A stretch of DNA of 64,000 nt from a bacterium endosymbiont of Pedicinus badii (GCF_002075085.1 NZ_LKAS01000001.1:146364-210363); one strand, 5' to 3'; shown: positions 17,509 through 27,361, counted from the first letter of the stretch. The notes: generated by a model from the letters alone, not told the origin. Numbers and translations: made by a program.

Positions 17509-18631
17509 TCTTTAATTTAGGTAGTATATTTTTTATTTTTTCTAAATATCTTTTCTTTTTTTTTCCTGTAAGATTTTCTGTATACTGAAGATTAGTAGTT
17601 AAAGGATTAACCGCTTTTTTATTAACCCAAACTTCGAAATGCAAATGAGGACCTGTAGATCTACCTGTATTTCCAGATAAAGCAATTTTTTCTCCTACTT
17701 TTACTTTTTGTCCTTTTTTCACTAGTATTTTTTTTAAATGCATGTATTTGCTGCTACAAATTTTATTATGTTTTATTTCTAGATAATTTCCTGCTTTTCT
17801 ATCATTTTTACAAATTACTACTTCTCCATCTCCTATGGATACTATTGGTGTTCCTTTTAGTAAAGCAAAATCTACTCCTTTATGAGGGGATATTTTTTTT
17901 GTTACTGGATGAATTCTTGTTAAATTAAATGAAGAAGAAATACGAACTTTTTTTAGTATAGGAAATTTTATAAATTTTTTAGATAAAATTTTTGCGTTTT
18001 GATTATAAAAATTTCCATTTTTTTCTAAAAATGCAAAGTATTCTTTATTTTCTTGCAAAATACGGATTGCAATAATTCTATCAAATTTTTTTTCTAAAGA
18101 ATATTTCTTATTTTCTAAAAGAAAAGCAAATTCTTTAATTTTTTTTTGCGAATTAATTTGTGTTTTAAAAATCTCTTTTATTTCTTCTATTTGTTCTTTA
18201 GAAATAGTAAGGTTTTCCGTATAGTATAAAAACTTATTTTTTTTTGTATCTCCCTTAATTAAAATATACCTATTTTCTTTTTCAGTACTTTTATTTATTT
18301 TGTTATTTTTCTCTCTAATAATGGAGGCATCGTAAATTTTTTTTTTTCTTTTTAAAAGTTCTGTATCTATAATTTCTTTTTCTTCTTTAGTACGAATATA
18401 TAAGTTTTTTTTATTTTTCTCTTTACTTAAAAAAATTGGGTTTGTTTTTTCCAATGTAGAATAAAAAAAAATTTTTTTTATTTTTTTGTAAATCTTATAA
18501 ATTTCTAAAAAAAGTAAATTTTTTCTAATTTCTGTAAAGAAAATTAGATTTTCGCATTGTACGATATGAGTAAATGTTAATATAAATAAAAAAAGTGCTA
18601 GTATTTTTACTATTTTAAAAAAAAAATTCAT
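17501..18631 (-). CDS. mepM: Murein DD-endopeptidase MepM (YebA), M23 family
   Basis: Periplasmic zinc endopeptidase that cuts peptide cross-links in peptidoglycan to allow wall growth. It has 376 residues (E. coli 440), the shortening being in the N-terminal half. An N-terminal signal anchor is at about 5-25. The middle is a Lys/Glu-rich diverged region. The LytM domain is intact, with HKGVDF near 248 and the HLHFEVW ligand motif near 327. It is followed by convergent mntH and preceded by ruvC after 5 bases. In E. coli znuABC and ruvAB lie in this neighbourhood and are absent here. Confidence 0.92.
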   Translation of the reverse strand: MNFFFKIVKILALFLFILTFTHIVQCENLIFFTEIRKNLLFLEIYKIYKKIKKIFFYSTLEKTNPIFLSKEKNKKNLYIRTKEEKEIIDTELLKRKKKIYDASIIREKNNKINKSTEKENRYILIKGDTKKNKFLYYTENLTISKEQIEEIKEIFKTQINSQKKIKEFAFLLENKKYSLEKKFDRIIAIRILQENKEYFAFLEKNGNFYNQNAKILSKKFIKFPILKKVRISSSFNLTRIHPVTKKISPHKGVDFALLKGTPIVSIGDGEVVICKNDRKAGNYLEIKHNKICSSKYMHLKKILVKKGQKVKVGEKIALSGNTGRSTGPHLHFEVWVNKKAVNPLTTNLQYTENLTGKKKKRYLEKIKNILPKLKIN

Positions 18632-18636
18632 AATTT

Positions 18637-19119
18637 TTATATTTTATTTTTTAAAAATATAAAATAGTGTGTCATAGCAACTGCTAAAGCATCTATAGAA
18701 TCTTGTTTTATACTTCTATTCTGAATACTAAAAAATTTAGAAACAATTTCAAAAATATAGTCTTTTTTTGCATTACCAAATCCAGTGACTATTTTTTTTA
18801 TCGTTTTTATAGAATACTGAAATATAGGTATTTTGAATTTTGTAGCACTAAGTATTGCAGCAGAACTAGCTTGAGATAGTTTTAAAGAATTTTTTGCGTT
18901 CTTACCTATAAAAACTTCTTCTATTACAAAATAATTTGGATTAAATTTTCTAATAATTTTATTTATTTCTAAATATATATATCTTAAAAAGTAATAAGAA
19001 TTTTTTTGATATTTTTTTTTTACTGGTATGCATCCACTATTGATATAAAAATTTTTTTCTATTATTCCGTATCCTGTAACAGTAGATCCAGGATCAATTC
19101 CTAGTATAATATATTTCAT
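18637..19119 (-). CDS. ruvC: Holliday junction resolvase RuvC
   Basis: Dimeric endonuclease that cuts Holliday junctions in recombination repair. It has 160 residues (E. coli 173). The catalytic acidic residues are all seen: D9 (GIDPGS), E67 (VIEEVF), D140 and D143 (KQDSIDALAVA). It lies between yebC (5 bases) and mepM (5 bases), in the E. coli order yebC-ruvC, but ruvA and ruvB, which follow in E. coli, are not in this window. Confidence 0.95.
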   Translation of the reverse strand: MKYIILGIDPGSTVTGYGIIEKNFYINSGCIPVKKKYQKNSYYFLRYIYLEINKIIRKFNPNYFVIEEVFIGKNAKNSLKLSQASSAAILSATKFKIPIFQYSIKTIKKIVTGFGNAKKDYIFEIVSKFFSIQNRSIKQDSIDALAVAMTHYFIFLKNKI

Positions 19120-19124
19120 ATGTT

Positions 19125-19850
19125 TTAATTTTTTAAAATAGTTATTTTATTCATATTATGGTATACTTTTGATACTTCCCCCATAGATTTTAATTCATTA
19201 ATAAATTTAAGAACTTTTTCTTTTTTATTACTACAAATTTCAATTCTATTTTTTGGAATCATAAGTACTTTTTTATAAATTATTTTAGTATTTTTTTTTT
19301 CTAAAAAAAAGCTAATTTTCTCAAAATAAGTTTTTAAAACATACAAAACTGTAAAATTTTTAATATTGAATATATCTTCTATTCCAATTTCAATCATTTT
19401 TTCTATCATTTTTTGTTTTAAAAGTTTTGAATATACTAAAAATACACCCATTTCTTTAAAAATATGAGATACAGAATTATTTTTCGATACGTTACCATTG
19501 AATTTAGAAAATACTTTTTTTATTTTTGAGAGTACAATACTAAAATTACTACATATACAAAAAATTAAAATTGCTATTCCTTCTGGGCCATATCCTTCTA
19601 TAAAAAATTCTTTTTTTAGAGAATTTTTTTTAAATTTAGAAATAATTTTCAGTACATTACTTTTAGGCATATTGTACAAAGAAGATTTTTCTATAATAGA
19701 TCGTAATTTGTAATTTTTTGTTGGATCAATTCCTCCAAATTTTATAGCAGAGTATATTTCTCTAACAATTTTATTAAAAATTTTTTCTCTTTTAGAATCT
19801 TTGTATGCTTTTCTATATTTCGTATTTGACCATTTACTGTGACCAGACAT
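19125..19850 (-). CDS. yebC: YebC/TACO1-family protein
   Basis: A 241-residue member of the YebC/TACO1 family; members have been described as translation factors easing ribosome stalling or as DNA-binding regulators. The N-terminus MSGHSKWSNTKYRKAYKDSKR and the EGYGPEGIAILI motif are characteristic. The C-terminal third is Lys-rich and diverged. It sits in the run aspS-yebC-ruvC-mepM, with 18 bases after aspS. Confidence 0.93.
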   Translation of the reverse strand: MSGHSKWSNTKYRKAYKDSKREKIFNKIVREIYSAIKFGGIDPTKNYKLRSIIEKSSLYNMPKSNVLKIISKFKKNSLKKEFFIEGYGPEGIAILIFCICSNFSIVLSKIKKVFSKFNGNVSKNNSVSHIFKEMGVFLVYSKLLKQKMIEKMIEIGIEDIFNIKNFTVLYVLKTYFEKISFFLEKKNTKIIYKKVLMIPKNRIEICSNKKEKVLKFINELKSMGEVSKVYHNMNKITILKN

Positions 19851-19868
19851 AATTTACCTAATTAAAAG

Positions 19869-21620
19869 TTAATAAAACTTGTATAGATTTAATTCTTTAA
19901 GAAGATTTTTATCTATATTATTAGGTGAATTTGTCATTAAATCAATAGCAGAAGTAGTTTTTGGAAATGCTATTACATCTCTAATATTTTTTGAATCAGT
20001 TAGTATCATAATAAGTCTATCTAAACCTATAGCAAAACCAGCATGTGGGGGAGCGCCAAATTTTAAAGCATTTAGAAAAAAAGAAAGATTGCCAAAATTT
20101 CTTTTTTTATCAATATTTAGAATTTTAAAAATAGATTTTTGCATTTTATACTCAAAAATACGAACTGATCCACTTCCTATTTCGAATCCATTTATTACTA
20201 AGTCATAAGAGTCGGATACGATATTTAAAAGATTTTTAGAAGAATCTTTTATTTTTATTTTTTTATTTTTTGGAGATGTAAAAGGATGTCTTCCAGAAAT
20301 AATTTTTCCTGATTCATCTCTTACGAACATTGGAAAATCTGTTACCCAAATAGGATTCCAAGAACTATAATTTTTAATGAAAGATTTTGAATATTTTCCA
20401 AATCTTTCTTTTATATTGTTAAAAATTGCTATATCTTGTATATCTTCAAAATTATAGAAAAATAAAAAATCTTTATTTTCACAATTAGCAATTTTTGATA
20501 TTTTTTCAATTGAATAAGTAGATAAAATTTTTTTTAAAGGACCAAAAAATTCTAATTTTCTATTCTTTAGAATAATTTGTGTCCAGGAAATATAAGGATA
20601 GTATTTTTGAAAAATTTTAGAAAAGTATTTTTCTTGTATCTTATAAATATCTTTTTGCATGTCTGAACTAGATAATTTAAAACAAAGGGAATATTTTTTT
20701 TTTTTAGTTTTTATTTTGTATTGAACATTGCTATTTTTTATTTTTATAAATTGTATTTTATTCCTTAAATCTGGTTGATCATTTCCAAAACGTAAAATAC
20801 AATTTTTATAGGAAATTCTTTGAAATTTTGGAAGAAAAATATTAAAAATTTTTTTCCAAACTATTCGAATTAGATTTTCTATGATATTTTGTATAGATCT
20901 TGCGTTTGCAAAAGCAACTTCTAAATCTATTTGTGTAAATTCAGGTTGTCTATTTGATCTTAAATCTTCATCTCTAAAGCATTTGGCTATCTGATAGTAT
21001 TTTTCAAATCCAGAAATCATAAGAATTTGTTTAAAAACTTGAGGTGATTGTGGAAGAGAATAAAATTTATTTTTTTGCACTCTACTTGGAATTATATAAT
21101 TTCTAGCTCCTTCTTCTGTAGAATGCGAAAGTATAGGAGTTTCTATTTCTAAAAATTTTTTTTTATAAAAAAAATTTCTAATTATTTCTATTACTTTGGA
21201 TCTTATTTTAATGTTTTTCTGCATTTTTTTGCTTCTTAAATCAAGATATCTAAATTTTAATCTTTTTTCCTCAGAAGATTCTTTTTGTATTTCTATAGGT
21301 ATGTTGTCTGAAATATTTATAATTTCTATTTTTTTAGCTATAATTTCAAACTTTTCTTTATTTTCATGATCTAAAATTTGATCTTTTGGTTTTTTCTGAA
21401 CTATTCCAAAAATTTTTACACAAGATTCATTTTTTAAAGATTTTGCTAACTCAAATACTGTTTTTTTTTCTTTTATACAAATAACTTGTACTTCTCCAGT
21501 AAAGTCTCTTATTTTTATAAATACTAAATTTTTTAGAATTCTAATTGTGCTGATCCATCCAAAAATTTTAACTTTTTTTTTTTCTAATAAATTTATATTT
21601 TTACAGTACGTTCTTTTCAT
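19869..21620 (-). CDS. aspS: Aspartyl-tRNA synthetase
   Basis: Class II synthetase charging tRNA-Asp. It has 583 residues from the chosen start (E. coli 590). An N-terminal OB-fold anticodon domain (about 1-105), motif 2 [18 protein letters not shown], and motif 3 [13 protein letters not shown] are seen. The inserted bacterial GAD domain (about 285-400) is poorly conserved. I chose the ATG at 21620 because MKRTYC aligns with the E. coli N-terminus MRTEYC; a second in-frame ATG four codons upstream (21632) cannot be excluded and neither has a clear ribosome site. Confidence 0.94.
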   Translation of the reverse strand: MKRTYCKNINLLEKKKVKIFGWISTIRILKNLVFIKIRDFTGEVQVICIKEKKTVFELAKSLKNESCVKIFGIVQKKPKDQILDHENKEKFEIIAKKIEIINISDNIPIEIQKESSEEKRLKFRYLDLRSKKMQKNIKIRSKVIEIIRNFFYKKKFLEIETPILSHSTEEGARNYIIPSRVQKNKFYSLPQSPQVFKQILMISGFEKYYQIAKCFRDEDLRSNRQPEFTQIDLEVAFANARSIQNIIENLIRIVWKKIFNIFLPKFQRISYKNCILRFGNDQPDLRNKIQFIKIKNSNVQYKIKTKKKKYSLCFKLSSSDMQKDIYKIQEKYFSKIFQKYYPYISWTQIILKNRKLEFFGPLKKILSTYSIEKISKIANCENKDFLFFYNFEDIQDIAIFNNIKERFGKYSKSFIKNYSSWNPIWVTDFPMFVRDESGKIISGRHPFTSPKNKKIKIKDSSKNLLNIVSDSYDLVINGFEIGSGSVRIFEYKMQKSIFKILNIDKKRNFGNLSFFLNALKFGAPPHAGFAIGLDRLIMILTDSKNIRDVIAFPKTTSAIDLMTNSPNNIDKNLLKELNLYKFY

Positions 21621-21741
21621 AAAGAAAACCATTTTTTTAAATTATATGAATATTTTATATTTTTATACTTGTTTGCTAATTATTCAATATACTAAAATAA
21701 AAAAATAAAACAATCTTAATTTTTTATTTTAAGAGGTAAAA

Positions 21742-23463
21742 TTGGACATACACTCTATAGTACTAAAGAAAATTAGTATAATACTACAAAAAATGAAAAT
21801 TGTAGGAATTTCTCTAATACGTTTAAAAACTTCAGAAAATGAAAAGTTTGGAGACTATCAAATAAATGGAATTATAAATATTGCTAAAAAAAATGATATT
21901 GAAGTTTCTTATTTATCTCAATGCTTTATTTTTTGTCTAAAAAAAAATAAAATTTTTTCAAAAATTGAAATGACTAAATTAGGATTTATAAATCTTTTTT
22001 TAAATACGAAATGGATTGAGAGATTATTACTAATTTTTTTCAAAAAAAAAAACTTTTGTTTTTATAAAACAAAAAATTCAAAAATAATTTTAGATTATTC
22101 TTCTCCTAATTTAGCAAAAAGTATGCATATTGGACATATAAGGTCTACTATAATAGGAGATTGTTTTGCAAGAGTTTTTTCTTTTTTAGGAAATAAAGTA
22201 ATTAGGATTAATCATTTAGGGGATTGGGGAATAAATTTTGGAATTCTAATAGCTTATATAATAAAATATAAAATAAAAAAGTACGAAAATATACTTTTTT
22301 TAGATGCAGTATACAAAAAAGCTAGAAAAATGTATGAAAAAGATAAAGAATTTTCTTATTTTGCAGAAAATTGTGCCTTTAAATTACAAAATAAAGATAA
22401 ATTATGTACAGATATATGGAAAAGAATTACTAATGTATCAATTAAAGAAAATCAAAAAATTTATAACCTTTTAGATATTAAACTTTCATTAAAAAATAAT
22501 TTAGGAGAAAGTTTTTACAATACTACTATAAAAAAAGTTATAGAAAAATTAAAATACAAAAAAATAGCAAATAACAAAAATAACAAAATAGTTGTTTTTT
22601 TAAAAAATTTTAAGAATAGAGATAATAAAAATATGGGAGTTATCTTAAAAAAAAATGGATTGTATCTTTACGCGGCTACAGAAATTGCTTGTTTAAAGTA
22701 CAGATACAAAAAATTTCTTCCCAAGAAAATTATATACTGTATTGATACTAGACAAAAACAGCATCTTATGCAAAGTTGGGAGATTTGTAGAAAAGCAAGT
22801 TTTGTTCCAAAAAATTTGATTTTACAGCATTATAATTTTGGTATGATTTTAAATAGCAAAAGAAAACCTTTTAAAACAAGATCTGGAAAAACAGTCAATT
22901 TAAAAGGAATTATTAATCGTTTTATAAAAGATACAAAAAAAGTTATTTTTGCAAGAAATTCCGGTATTCAAAAAGAAAAATTAGAAAAATTATCACAAGT
23001 ATTAGGAATTGGATCAATCAAATATTTCGAACTTTCTAAGAATAGGAAGTTAGATTATGTTTTCAATTTTGATAATATGCTAAAATTCAAAGGAAATACA
23101 GTGCTTTACATACAATATACTTACTGTAGAATACTATCTCTATTAAAAAAAAATAAGTATTTTTCTTACAAAGAAAAGAAAAAAAAAATTATTATTTCTT
23201 CTATAGAAGAAAAGAAACTGGCTATTCAAATACTTAGATTAGGAGAAACTCTTTCTATTTTACAAAAATTTAAAATGCCGAATATTTTATGCGAATATTT
23301 GTACAAAATAGCCTTACTATTCTCCATTTTTTACGAAAAATTTAATATAATGAACAGTAAAAAAAATAAAAAAATCAGTAGATTGCATCTATCTTACTTA
23401 TCTGCAAAAATTATAAAATTATGCTTAAATTTTTTAGGAATAAAAACAGTAAAAGAGATTTAG
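21742..23463 (+). CDS. argS: Arginyl-tRNA synthetase (TTG start)
   Basis: Class I synthetase charging tRNA-Arg. It has 573 residues (E. coli 577). The HIGH signature is at 129-132 (SMHIGHIRST); as in most ArgRS there is no KMSKS, with KTRSGKTVNL in that place. The start is a TTG behind a good aagaggt ribosome site; the next in-frame ATG would remove conserved N-terminal residues. The C-terminal DALR anticodon domain is present. The 3' end overlaps murJ by 4 bases, convergent. Confidence 0.94.
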   Translation: MDIHSIVLKKISIILQKMKIVGISLIRLKTSENEKFGDYQINGIINIAKKNDIEVSYLSQCFIFCLKKNKIFSKIEMTKLGFINLFLNTKWIERLLLIFFKKKNFCFYKTKNSKIILDYSSPNLAKSMHIGHIRSTIIGDCFARVFSFLGNKVIRINHLGDWGINFGILIAYIIKYKIKKYENILFLDAVYKKARKMYEKDKEFSYFAENCAFKLQNKDKLCTDIWKRITNVSIKENQKIYNLLDIKLSLKNNLGESFYNTTIKKVIEKLKYKKIANNKNNKIVVFLKNFKNRDNKNMGVILKKNGLYLYAATEIACLKYRYKKFLPKKIIYCIDTRQKQHLMQSWEICRKASFVPKNLILQHYNFGMILNSKRKPFKTRSGKTVNLKGIINRFIKDTKKVIFARNSGIQKEKLEKLSQVLGIGSIKYFELSKNRKLDYVFNFDNMLKFKGNTVLYIQYTYCRILSLLKKNKYFSYKEKKKKIIISSIEEKKLAIQILRLGETLSILQKFKMPNILCEYLYKIALLFSIFYEKFNIMNSKKNKKISRLHLSYLSAKIIKLCLNFLGIKTVKEI

Positions 23464-24986
23464 TTTCTAAAATTTTTATAGTTTATTTCAAAAATTGAAA
23501 AAACTGAAAAATATACAAAAATTCCCAAAAAAATTGCGGAAAATAAGTAAAAAAACTTTTTTTTTGTTTCAAAATTTTCAAAAAAAATAAAATATGAAAG
23601 AAAAAATTTCAAAAAAAATACCATAAATAAACTTGAAAAAAATATTTTAATCAAAGTTTTTTGATAATTTTTTATGGAAAAAATACTTTTTTTTTTCATT
23701 CTAAAAAAAAGAAATACACAATTAAATACGTTAGAAAAAATTAAAGAAATAAACATACCTTCTTGTTTTAAAAAATAAACCAAAAGTAGATTTGTCAATT
23801 GTGAAAAAATCATGGTATAAAAAGATGCTTGAATTGGAGTTTTAAAGTCTTTTCTAGAAATAAATCCTAAAAGAAGTATTTTATATACTATTGTGAAAAA
23901 TATTCCTATGGAAGCAATTTTCAAAAATTTTGATACTATAAAAGAATCGAAATAAGAAAATTTTCCATATTGAAAAAAACAAACTACTATAGGAAATGAA
24001 AGAGTAAATACTGCAATTGATACAGGAATTGTACAAATAGCTCCTATTTTGATGCTATTTTGTATAGTTTTATAGTATTTACTGTAGTTTTTTTTTTGTA
24101 TAAGTCTAGATAGATACGGCAATAATATTACTGTTATAGCATAACATAGAATACCACAAGGTATTTCTATAATTCTTTCTGTATAATAGATCCATGAAAT
24201 TGAATTAGGTACTAAAAAAGAAAAAATAATTGTACTAGTAATGTAAGAAATTTGTGGTACTATAGAAACTAGTATACCAGAACAAGTTTTTTGAAATACT
24301 AAAAATGCATCTTTATGAAATTCTATTTTAGGAAAAACTAGCATGTCTATTTTTTTTAAAAAAGGAATTTGGTATAAGCACTGTAAAATTCCTCCAAATA
24401 GAACAGAAAAGGATAAAAAAATTGTCTCCTCTCCTAAATGAAAAGGATAGAAAAAAAGTATGAAGCATACAATGCTAAAGTTTAAAAAAAAAGGAGAAAT
24501 TACTGGAATAAAAAGTTTTTTCCAAGCATACAATGCTATATTAAATAAACAAGATAAAGAAATAAATACCAAATAAGGAAATACTATTTTTATTAAATTA
24601 TTAGCTAAATCAAAATATTGTTTATATATAAATAGTATTCCAGGAGCTAATAAAAATAAAAATACAGAAGAAAAAATAACACCTGTTATACTAATAATAA
24701 CTAAAATGAGTAATAGCCATCCAAAAATGAGAGAAAAAAATTTTTTTGTTTTTTTGTGAGAGTTATTTTTTTTGTATTCTATAAAAATAGGAAAAAATGC
24801 TTGAAAAAAAGCTCCTTCCGCAAAAATCTTTCTTAAAAAATTTGGTATTTTAAAAGCAATAAAAAAAATCCCTATTTCAGGAGTAGTACCAAAATAATTA
24901 GCAATACACACATCTCTTACAAAACCAGAAATCCTAGAAAATAATATTGTAATGCTAATCTGTAAGATTTTTTTTATTAAATTCAT
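23460..24986 (-). CDS. murJ: Lipid II flippase MurJ (MviN)
   Basis: Inner-membrane MOP-family protein that moves lipid II to the periplasm for peptidoglycan synthesis. It has 508 residues (E. coli 511), with about 14 hydrophobic segments along the whole length. The N-terminal segment SRISGFVRDVCIANYFG carries the conserved arginines of segment 1, and FRKIFAEGAFFQAFFPIF matches the family. With dadX and mepM it shows that a murein wall is made. Confidence 0.93.
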   Translation of the reverse strand: MNLIKKILQISITILFSRISGFVRDVCIANYFGTTPEIGIFFIAFKIPNFLRKIFAEGAFFQAFFPIFIEYKKNNSHKKTKKFFSLIFGWLLLILVIISITGVIFSSVFLFLLAPGILFIYKQYFDLANNLIKIVFPYLVFISLSCLFNIALYAWKKLFIPVISPFFLNFSIVCFILFFYPFHLGEETIFLSFSVLFGGILQCLYQIPFLKKIDMLVFPKIEFHKDAFLVFQKTCSGILVSIVPQISYITSTIIFSFLVPNSISWIYYTERIIEIPCGILCYAITVILLPYLSRLIQKKNYSKYYKTIQNSIKIGAICTIPVSIAVFTLSFPIVVCFFQYGKFSYFDSFIVSKFLKIASIGIFFTIVYKILLLGFISRKDFKTPIQASFYTMIFSQLTNLLLVYFLKQEGMFISLIFSNVFNCVFLFFRMKKKSIFSIKNYQKTLIKIFFSSLFMVFFLKFFLSYFIFFENFETKKKFFYLFSAIFLGIFVYFSVFSIFEINYKNFRN

Positions 24987-25018
24987 ATTTGTAATTTTAT
25001 TTAGTTATTTTTATAGTA

Positions 25019-25024
25019 TATAAT
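25019..25024 (+). promoter_or_regulatory. tRNA-Ser(GGA) -10 box
   Basis: A perfect TATAAT ends 10 bases before the tRNA 5' end, the usual place for a tRNA promoter. No good -35 was found at normal spacing. Confidence 0.5.
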
Positions 25025-25034
25025 ATAAGAAAGA

Positions 25035-25122
25035 GGTGAGATGTCTGAGAGGCTTAAAGAACATGCCTGGAAAGCGTGTATACGTTAATAACGTATCGAG
25101 GGTTCGAATCCCTCTCTCACCG
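25035..25122 (+). tRNA. tRNA-Ser, anticodon GGA
   Basis: An 88-base type II tRNA. The acceptor stem ggtgaga pairs with tctcacc; the anticodon stem catgc/gcgtg encloses loop ctggaaa, giving GGA; the long variable arm is tacgt-taata-acgta; the T arm is gaggg-ttcgaat-ccctc; the discriminator is G. Reads UCU/UCC. No CCA follows in the DNA. It lies tail to tail with tRNA-Ser(CGA), 12 bases apart. Confidence 0.97.
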
Positions 25123-25134
25123 TACTATATTTTT

Positions 25135-25223
25135 CGGAGAGACAGGGATTCGAACCCTGGAAGAAGATTTATCTCCTTAACGATTTTCGAAATCGTTCCA
25201 ATCAACCTCTCTGGCATCTCTCC
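25135..25223 (-). tRNA. serU: tRNA-Ser, anticodon CGA
   Basis: An 89-base type II tRNA on the minus strand. The acceptor ggagaga pairs with tctctcc; the anticodon stem acgat/atcgt encloses loop ttcgaaa, giving CGA for UCG codons. It has a long variable arm and discriminator G. It corresponds to E. coli serU. Keeping a CGA tRNA is notable where UCG codons must be rare. No CCA is encoded. Confidence 0.96.
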
Positions 25224-25240
25224 TTATGCAATTTTTTTAT

Positions 25241-25270
25241 TTGACTAAACTGATATTTGTGTAGTAGAAT
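25241..25270 (+). promoter_or_regulatory. tRNA-Asn promoter
   Basis: The -35 TTGACT (25241-25246) and -10 TAGAAT (25265-25270) are separated by 18 bases, each five of six matches to the sigma-70 consensus. The tRNA begins 8 bases after the -10 box. The same short interval must also hold the promoter for tRNA-Ser(CGA) on the other strand, for which I see no clear box. Confidence 0.65.
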
Positions 25271-25277
25271 TAAGAAT

Positions 25278-25350
25278 TCCTCTGTAGTTCAGTTGGAAGA
25301 ACGACGGACTGTTAATCCGTATGTCACTGGTTCGAATCCAGTCAGAGGAG
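25278..25350 (+). tRNA. tRNA-Asn, anticodon GUU
   Basis: A 73-base tRNA. The acceptor tcctctg pairs with cagagga; the anticodon stem acgga/tccgt encloses loop ctgttaa, giving GUU; the T arm is ctggt-tcgaatc-cag type; the discriminator is G. It closely matches E. coli tRNA-Asn. Nine bases separate it from the end of convergent gnd, with no terminator visible. No CCA is encoded. Confidence 0.97.
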
Positions 25351-25359
25351 AATTAAAAC

Positions 25360-26754
25360 TTACCAAAAATCCGAAAAATATCCTTTTTTATCTGATCTTG
25401 TATATTTATGCAAACCAAAGTAATTTCTTTGCGCCTGAATTAAGTTTGTAGGTAATTTTTCGCTTCTTAAAATATCATAATAAGATAAAGAACTATAAAA
25501 ACAAGGTACTGCTAGTCCAAATTTGGCACATAGAACTACCGTATTTCTAAGATATTTTTGGTTTTCTATTAAAGTATTTAAGAATTTTTTAGAGTACAAA
25601 ATTTCTTTTTTATTCATTTTTTTTAATTCTTTATAAAAAGATAAGAATTTTTCTAGTATTTTTGAGCGAATGATGCATCCAGAAAGAAAAATTTTTAAAA
25701 CTTTCTCTATTTCAATGTTCCATCCATAAAATTTAGAAGCTTTTTGTAATAAAGAAAATCCTTGATGATACGAAATAATTGCAGAAACATAAAGACTCTT
25801 TTTCAAAGAATACAAAATACTTTTTTTATTTTTTTTAATTTCTTTATTTGAAAATTTTGGTCCAAAATTTTCTTGCATAAGGTATTTATGAATTTTTCTG
25901 TTTTTTGATATATACCTAAAAAAAATAGCTTCCGAAGGAACGCTAAAAAATTCTTCTAAATCTAAAGCACTTTTACAAGCCCAAGATCCTGTTTTATTGT
26001 TATTTGCTCTTTCAGAAATCTTATCAATCAAATAAGAATCTTTATTTTCTTTTTTTCGAAAAATATTAATGCATATCTCTATCAAATAGCTTTCTAATTC
26101 TCCTTTATTCCATTCAAAAAAAACTTTCGATATTTTTTTATTACTAAAAAACAGCATTCTTTTTAGAATTTCATAAGATTCTGCTATTAATTGCATAAAT
26201 GCATACTCAATAGAATTATGTATCATTTTTATATAATGACCTGTTCCTGCATATTTAAAATATCCTACGCATTTTTCTTCTTTATATTTTGCAGAAATTT
26301 TTTCTAGCATAAATCGAATATAATGATAAGAGGATTGATTTCCATCAACCATAATAGAAGGACCGTATAAAGCTCCTAATTTTCCTCCAGAAATTCCAAC
26401 TCCAAAAAAATTTATTCCTTTTTTTTTTAGATTTTTTTCTCTTCTAATACTATCAATGTAGTACGAATTACCTCCATCCATTATGATGTCTTTTTCTTCT
26501 AAGTAAGAAAGCAAAGAATTTATAATGCTATCTACTGGTTTACCGGAAGTCACGATTATTAATATAATTCTTGGTTTTTTTAAAGACTTTATAAATTCCT
26601 GTAGATTTAAATAAGGATATATATTTTTTTCTGAAATATTTTTCACTTTTTCTATAGATCTATTAAAAATAGCAGTCTTATATCCATTTCTTGCAAAATT
26701 TAAGGAAATGCTTTTTCCCATTATTCCCATTCCAATAATACCAATATCATTCAT
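25360..26754 (-). CDS. gnd: 6-phosphogluconate dehydrogenase (decarboxylating)
   Basis: Oxidises 6-phosphogluconate to ribulose 5-phosphate with NADPH and CO2. It has 464 residues (E. coli 468). The NADP site has GIIGMGIMGKSI and FNRS; the catalytic region GHYIKMIHNSIEYAFMQLIAE holds the conserved Lys and Glu. The C-terminal LIQAQRNYFGLHKY matches the family. Together with zwf it gives a working oxidative pentose pathway apart from the lactonase. Confidence 0.95.
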   Translation of the reverse strand: MNDIGIIGMGIMGKSISLNFARNGYKTAIFNRSIEKVKNISEKNIYPYLNLQEFIKSLKKPRIILIIVTSGKPVDSIINSLLSYLEEKDIIMDGGNSYYIDSIRREKNLKKKGINFFGVGISGGKLGALYGPSIMVDGNQSSYHYIRFMLEKISAKYKEEKCVGYFKYAGTGHYIKMIHNSIEYAFMQLIAESYEILKRMLFFSNKKISKVFFEWNKGELESYLIEICINIFRKKENKDSYLIDKISERANNNKTGSWACKSALDLEEFFSVPSEAIFFRYISKNRKIHKYLMQENFGPKFSNKEIKKNKKSILYSLKKSLYVSAIISYHQGFSLLQKASKFYGWNIEIEKVLKIFLSGCIIRSKILEKFLSFYKELKKMNKKEILYSKKFLNTLIENQKYLRNTVVLCAKFGLAVPCFYSSLSYYDILRSEKLPTNLIQAQRNYFGLHKYTRSDKKGYFSDFW

Positions 26755-26770
26755 AAAATTTTCTCATTTA

Positions 26771-27361
26771 TTAAAAAGTATCTTTATTAATTTTACTAAT
26801 TAGTGTACTACTTTGATTTTTATACTTAGCATTTTTCTTAATATTATAGGGTCTAACTGAATTCTCATTTAGTAAAGAAAAAAACACAGAACCTATTATT
26901 ATTCCTTTTTTAAGTGCTATAGGCAATTCTCCTAAGTTATATAGTTCTAAAACTATTTTTCCATTCCATCCTGGATCGATAAATTGTGCTGTTGCATGCA
27001 CAATTAGTCCAATTCTAGCTAAAGAAGATCTTCCATTAAAAAATCCCAATAAATTTTCTGGTAAAGAAAGTGTTTCTGTAGTTGTAGCTAAAACTAAATT
27101 TTTTGGATGCAAAAAAAATTTTTTATTATTTTTTATTATAATCTCTTTACTCATGGTTTCTTTTAAATGAGTATAATTTTTTTTGTTTCGTACTGTACAA
27201 TCTATAAATCCTGTTTTATAAGATTTTGAAAATATTCTAAAACGATTGTCTAAAGTTAAATCTAGTGAAGCTCCGTTTATTCTATTTTTAGAAACTTTAG
27301 GGAAAATTAGTATTTTTTTATTTTCAATCCATTTTTCTATTTCTTTATCGCATAAAAACAT
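26771..27361 (-). CDS. dcd: dCTP deaminase
   Basis: Deaminates dCTP to dUTP for thymidylate synthesis. It has 196 residues (E. coli 193). The active-site block GRSSLARIGLIVHATAQFIDPGW is intact and the C-terminal RPYN...KYKNQ matches the family. It lies 16 bases upstream of gnd on the same strand and is divergent from metG across 74 bases. Confidence 0.95.
   Translation of the reverse strand: MFLCDKEIEKWIENKKILIFPKVSKNRINGASLDLTLDNRFRIFSKSYKTGFIDCTVRNKKNYTHLKETMSKEIIIKNNKKFFLHPKNLVLATTTETLSLPENLLGFFNGRSSLARIGLIVHATAQFIDPGWNGKIVLELYNLGELPIALKKGIIIGSVFFSLLNENSVRPYNIKKNAKYKNQSSTLISKINKDTF

Noticed and set aside
17501..19119. Remnants of znuABC or ruvAB between mepM and ruvC
   Set aside because: The gap is 5 bases, so nothing remains there.
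25123..25134. Terminator or small RNA between the two tRNA-Ser genes
   Set aside because: Twelve bases with no hairpin of their own.
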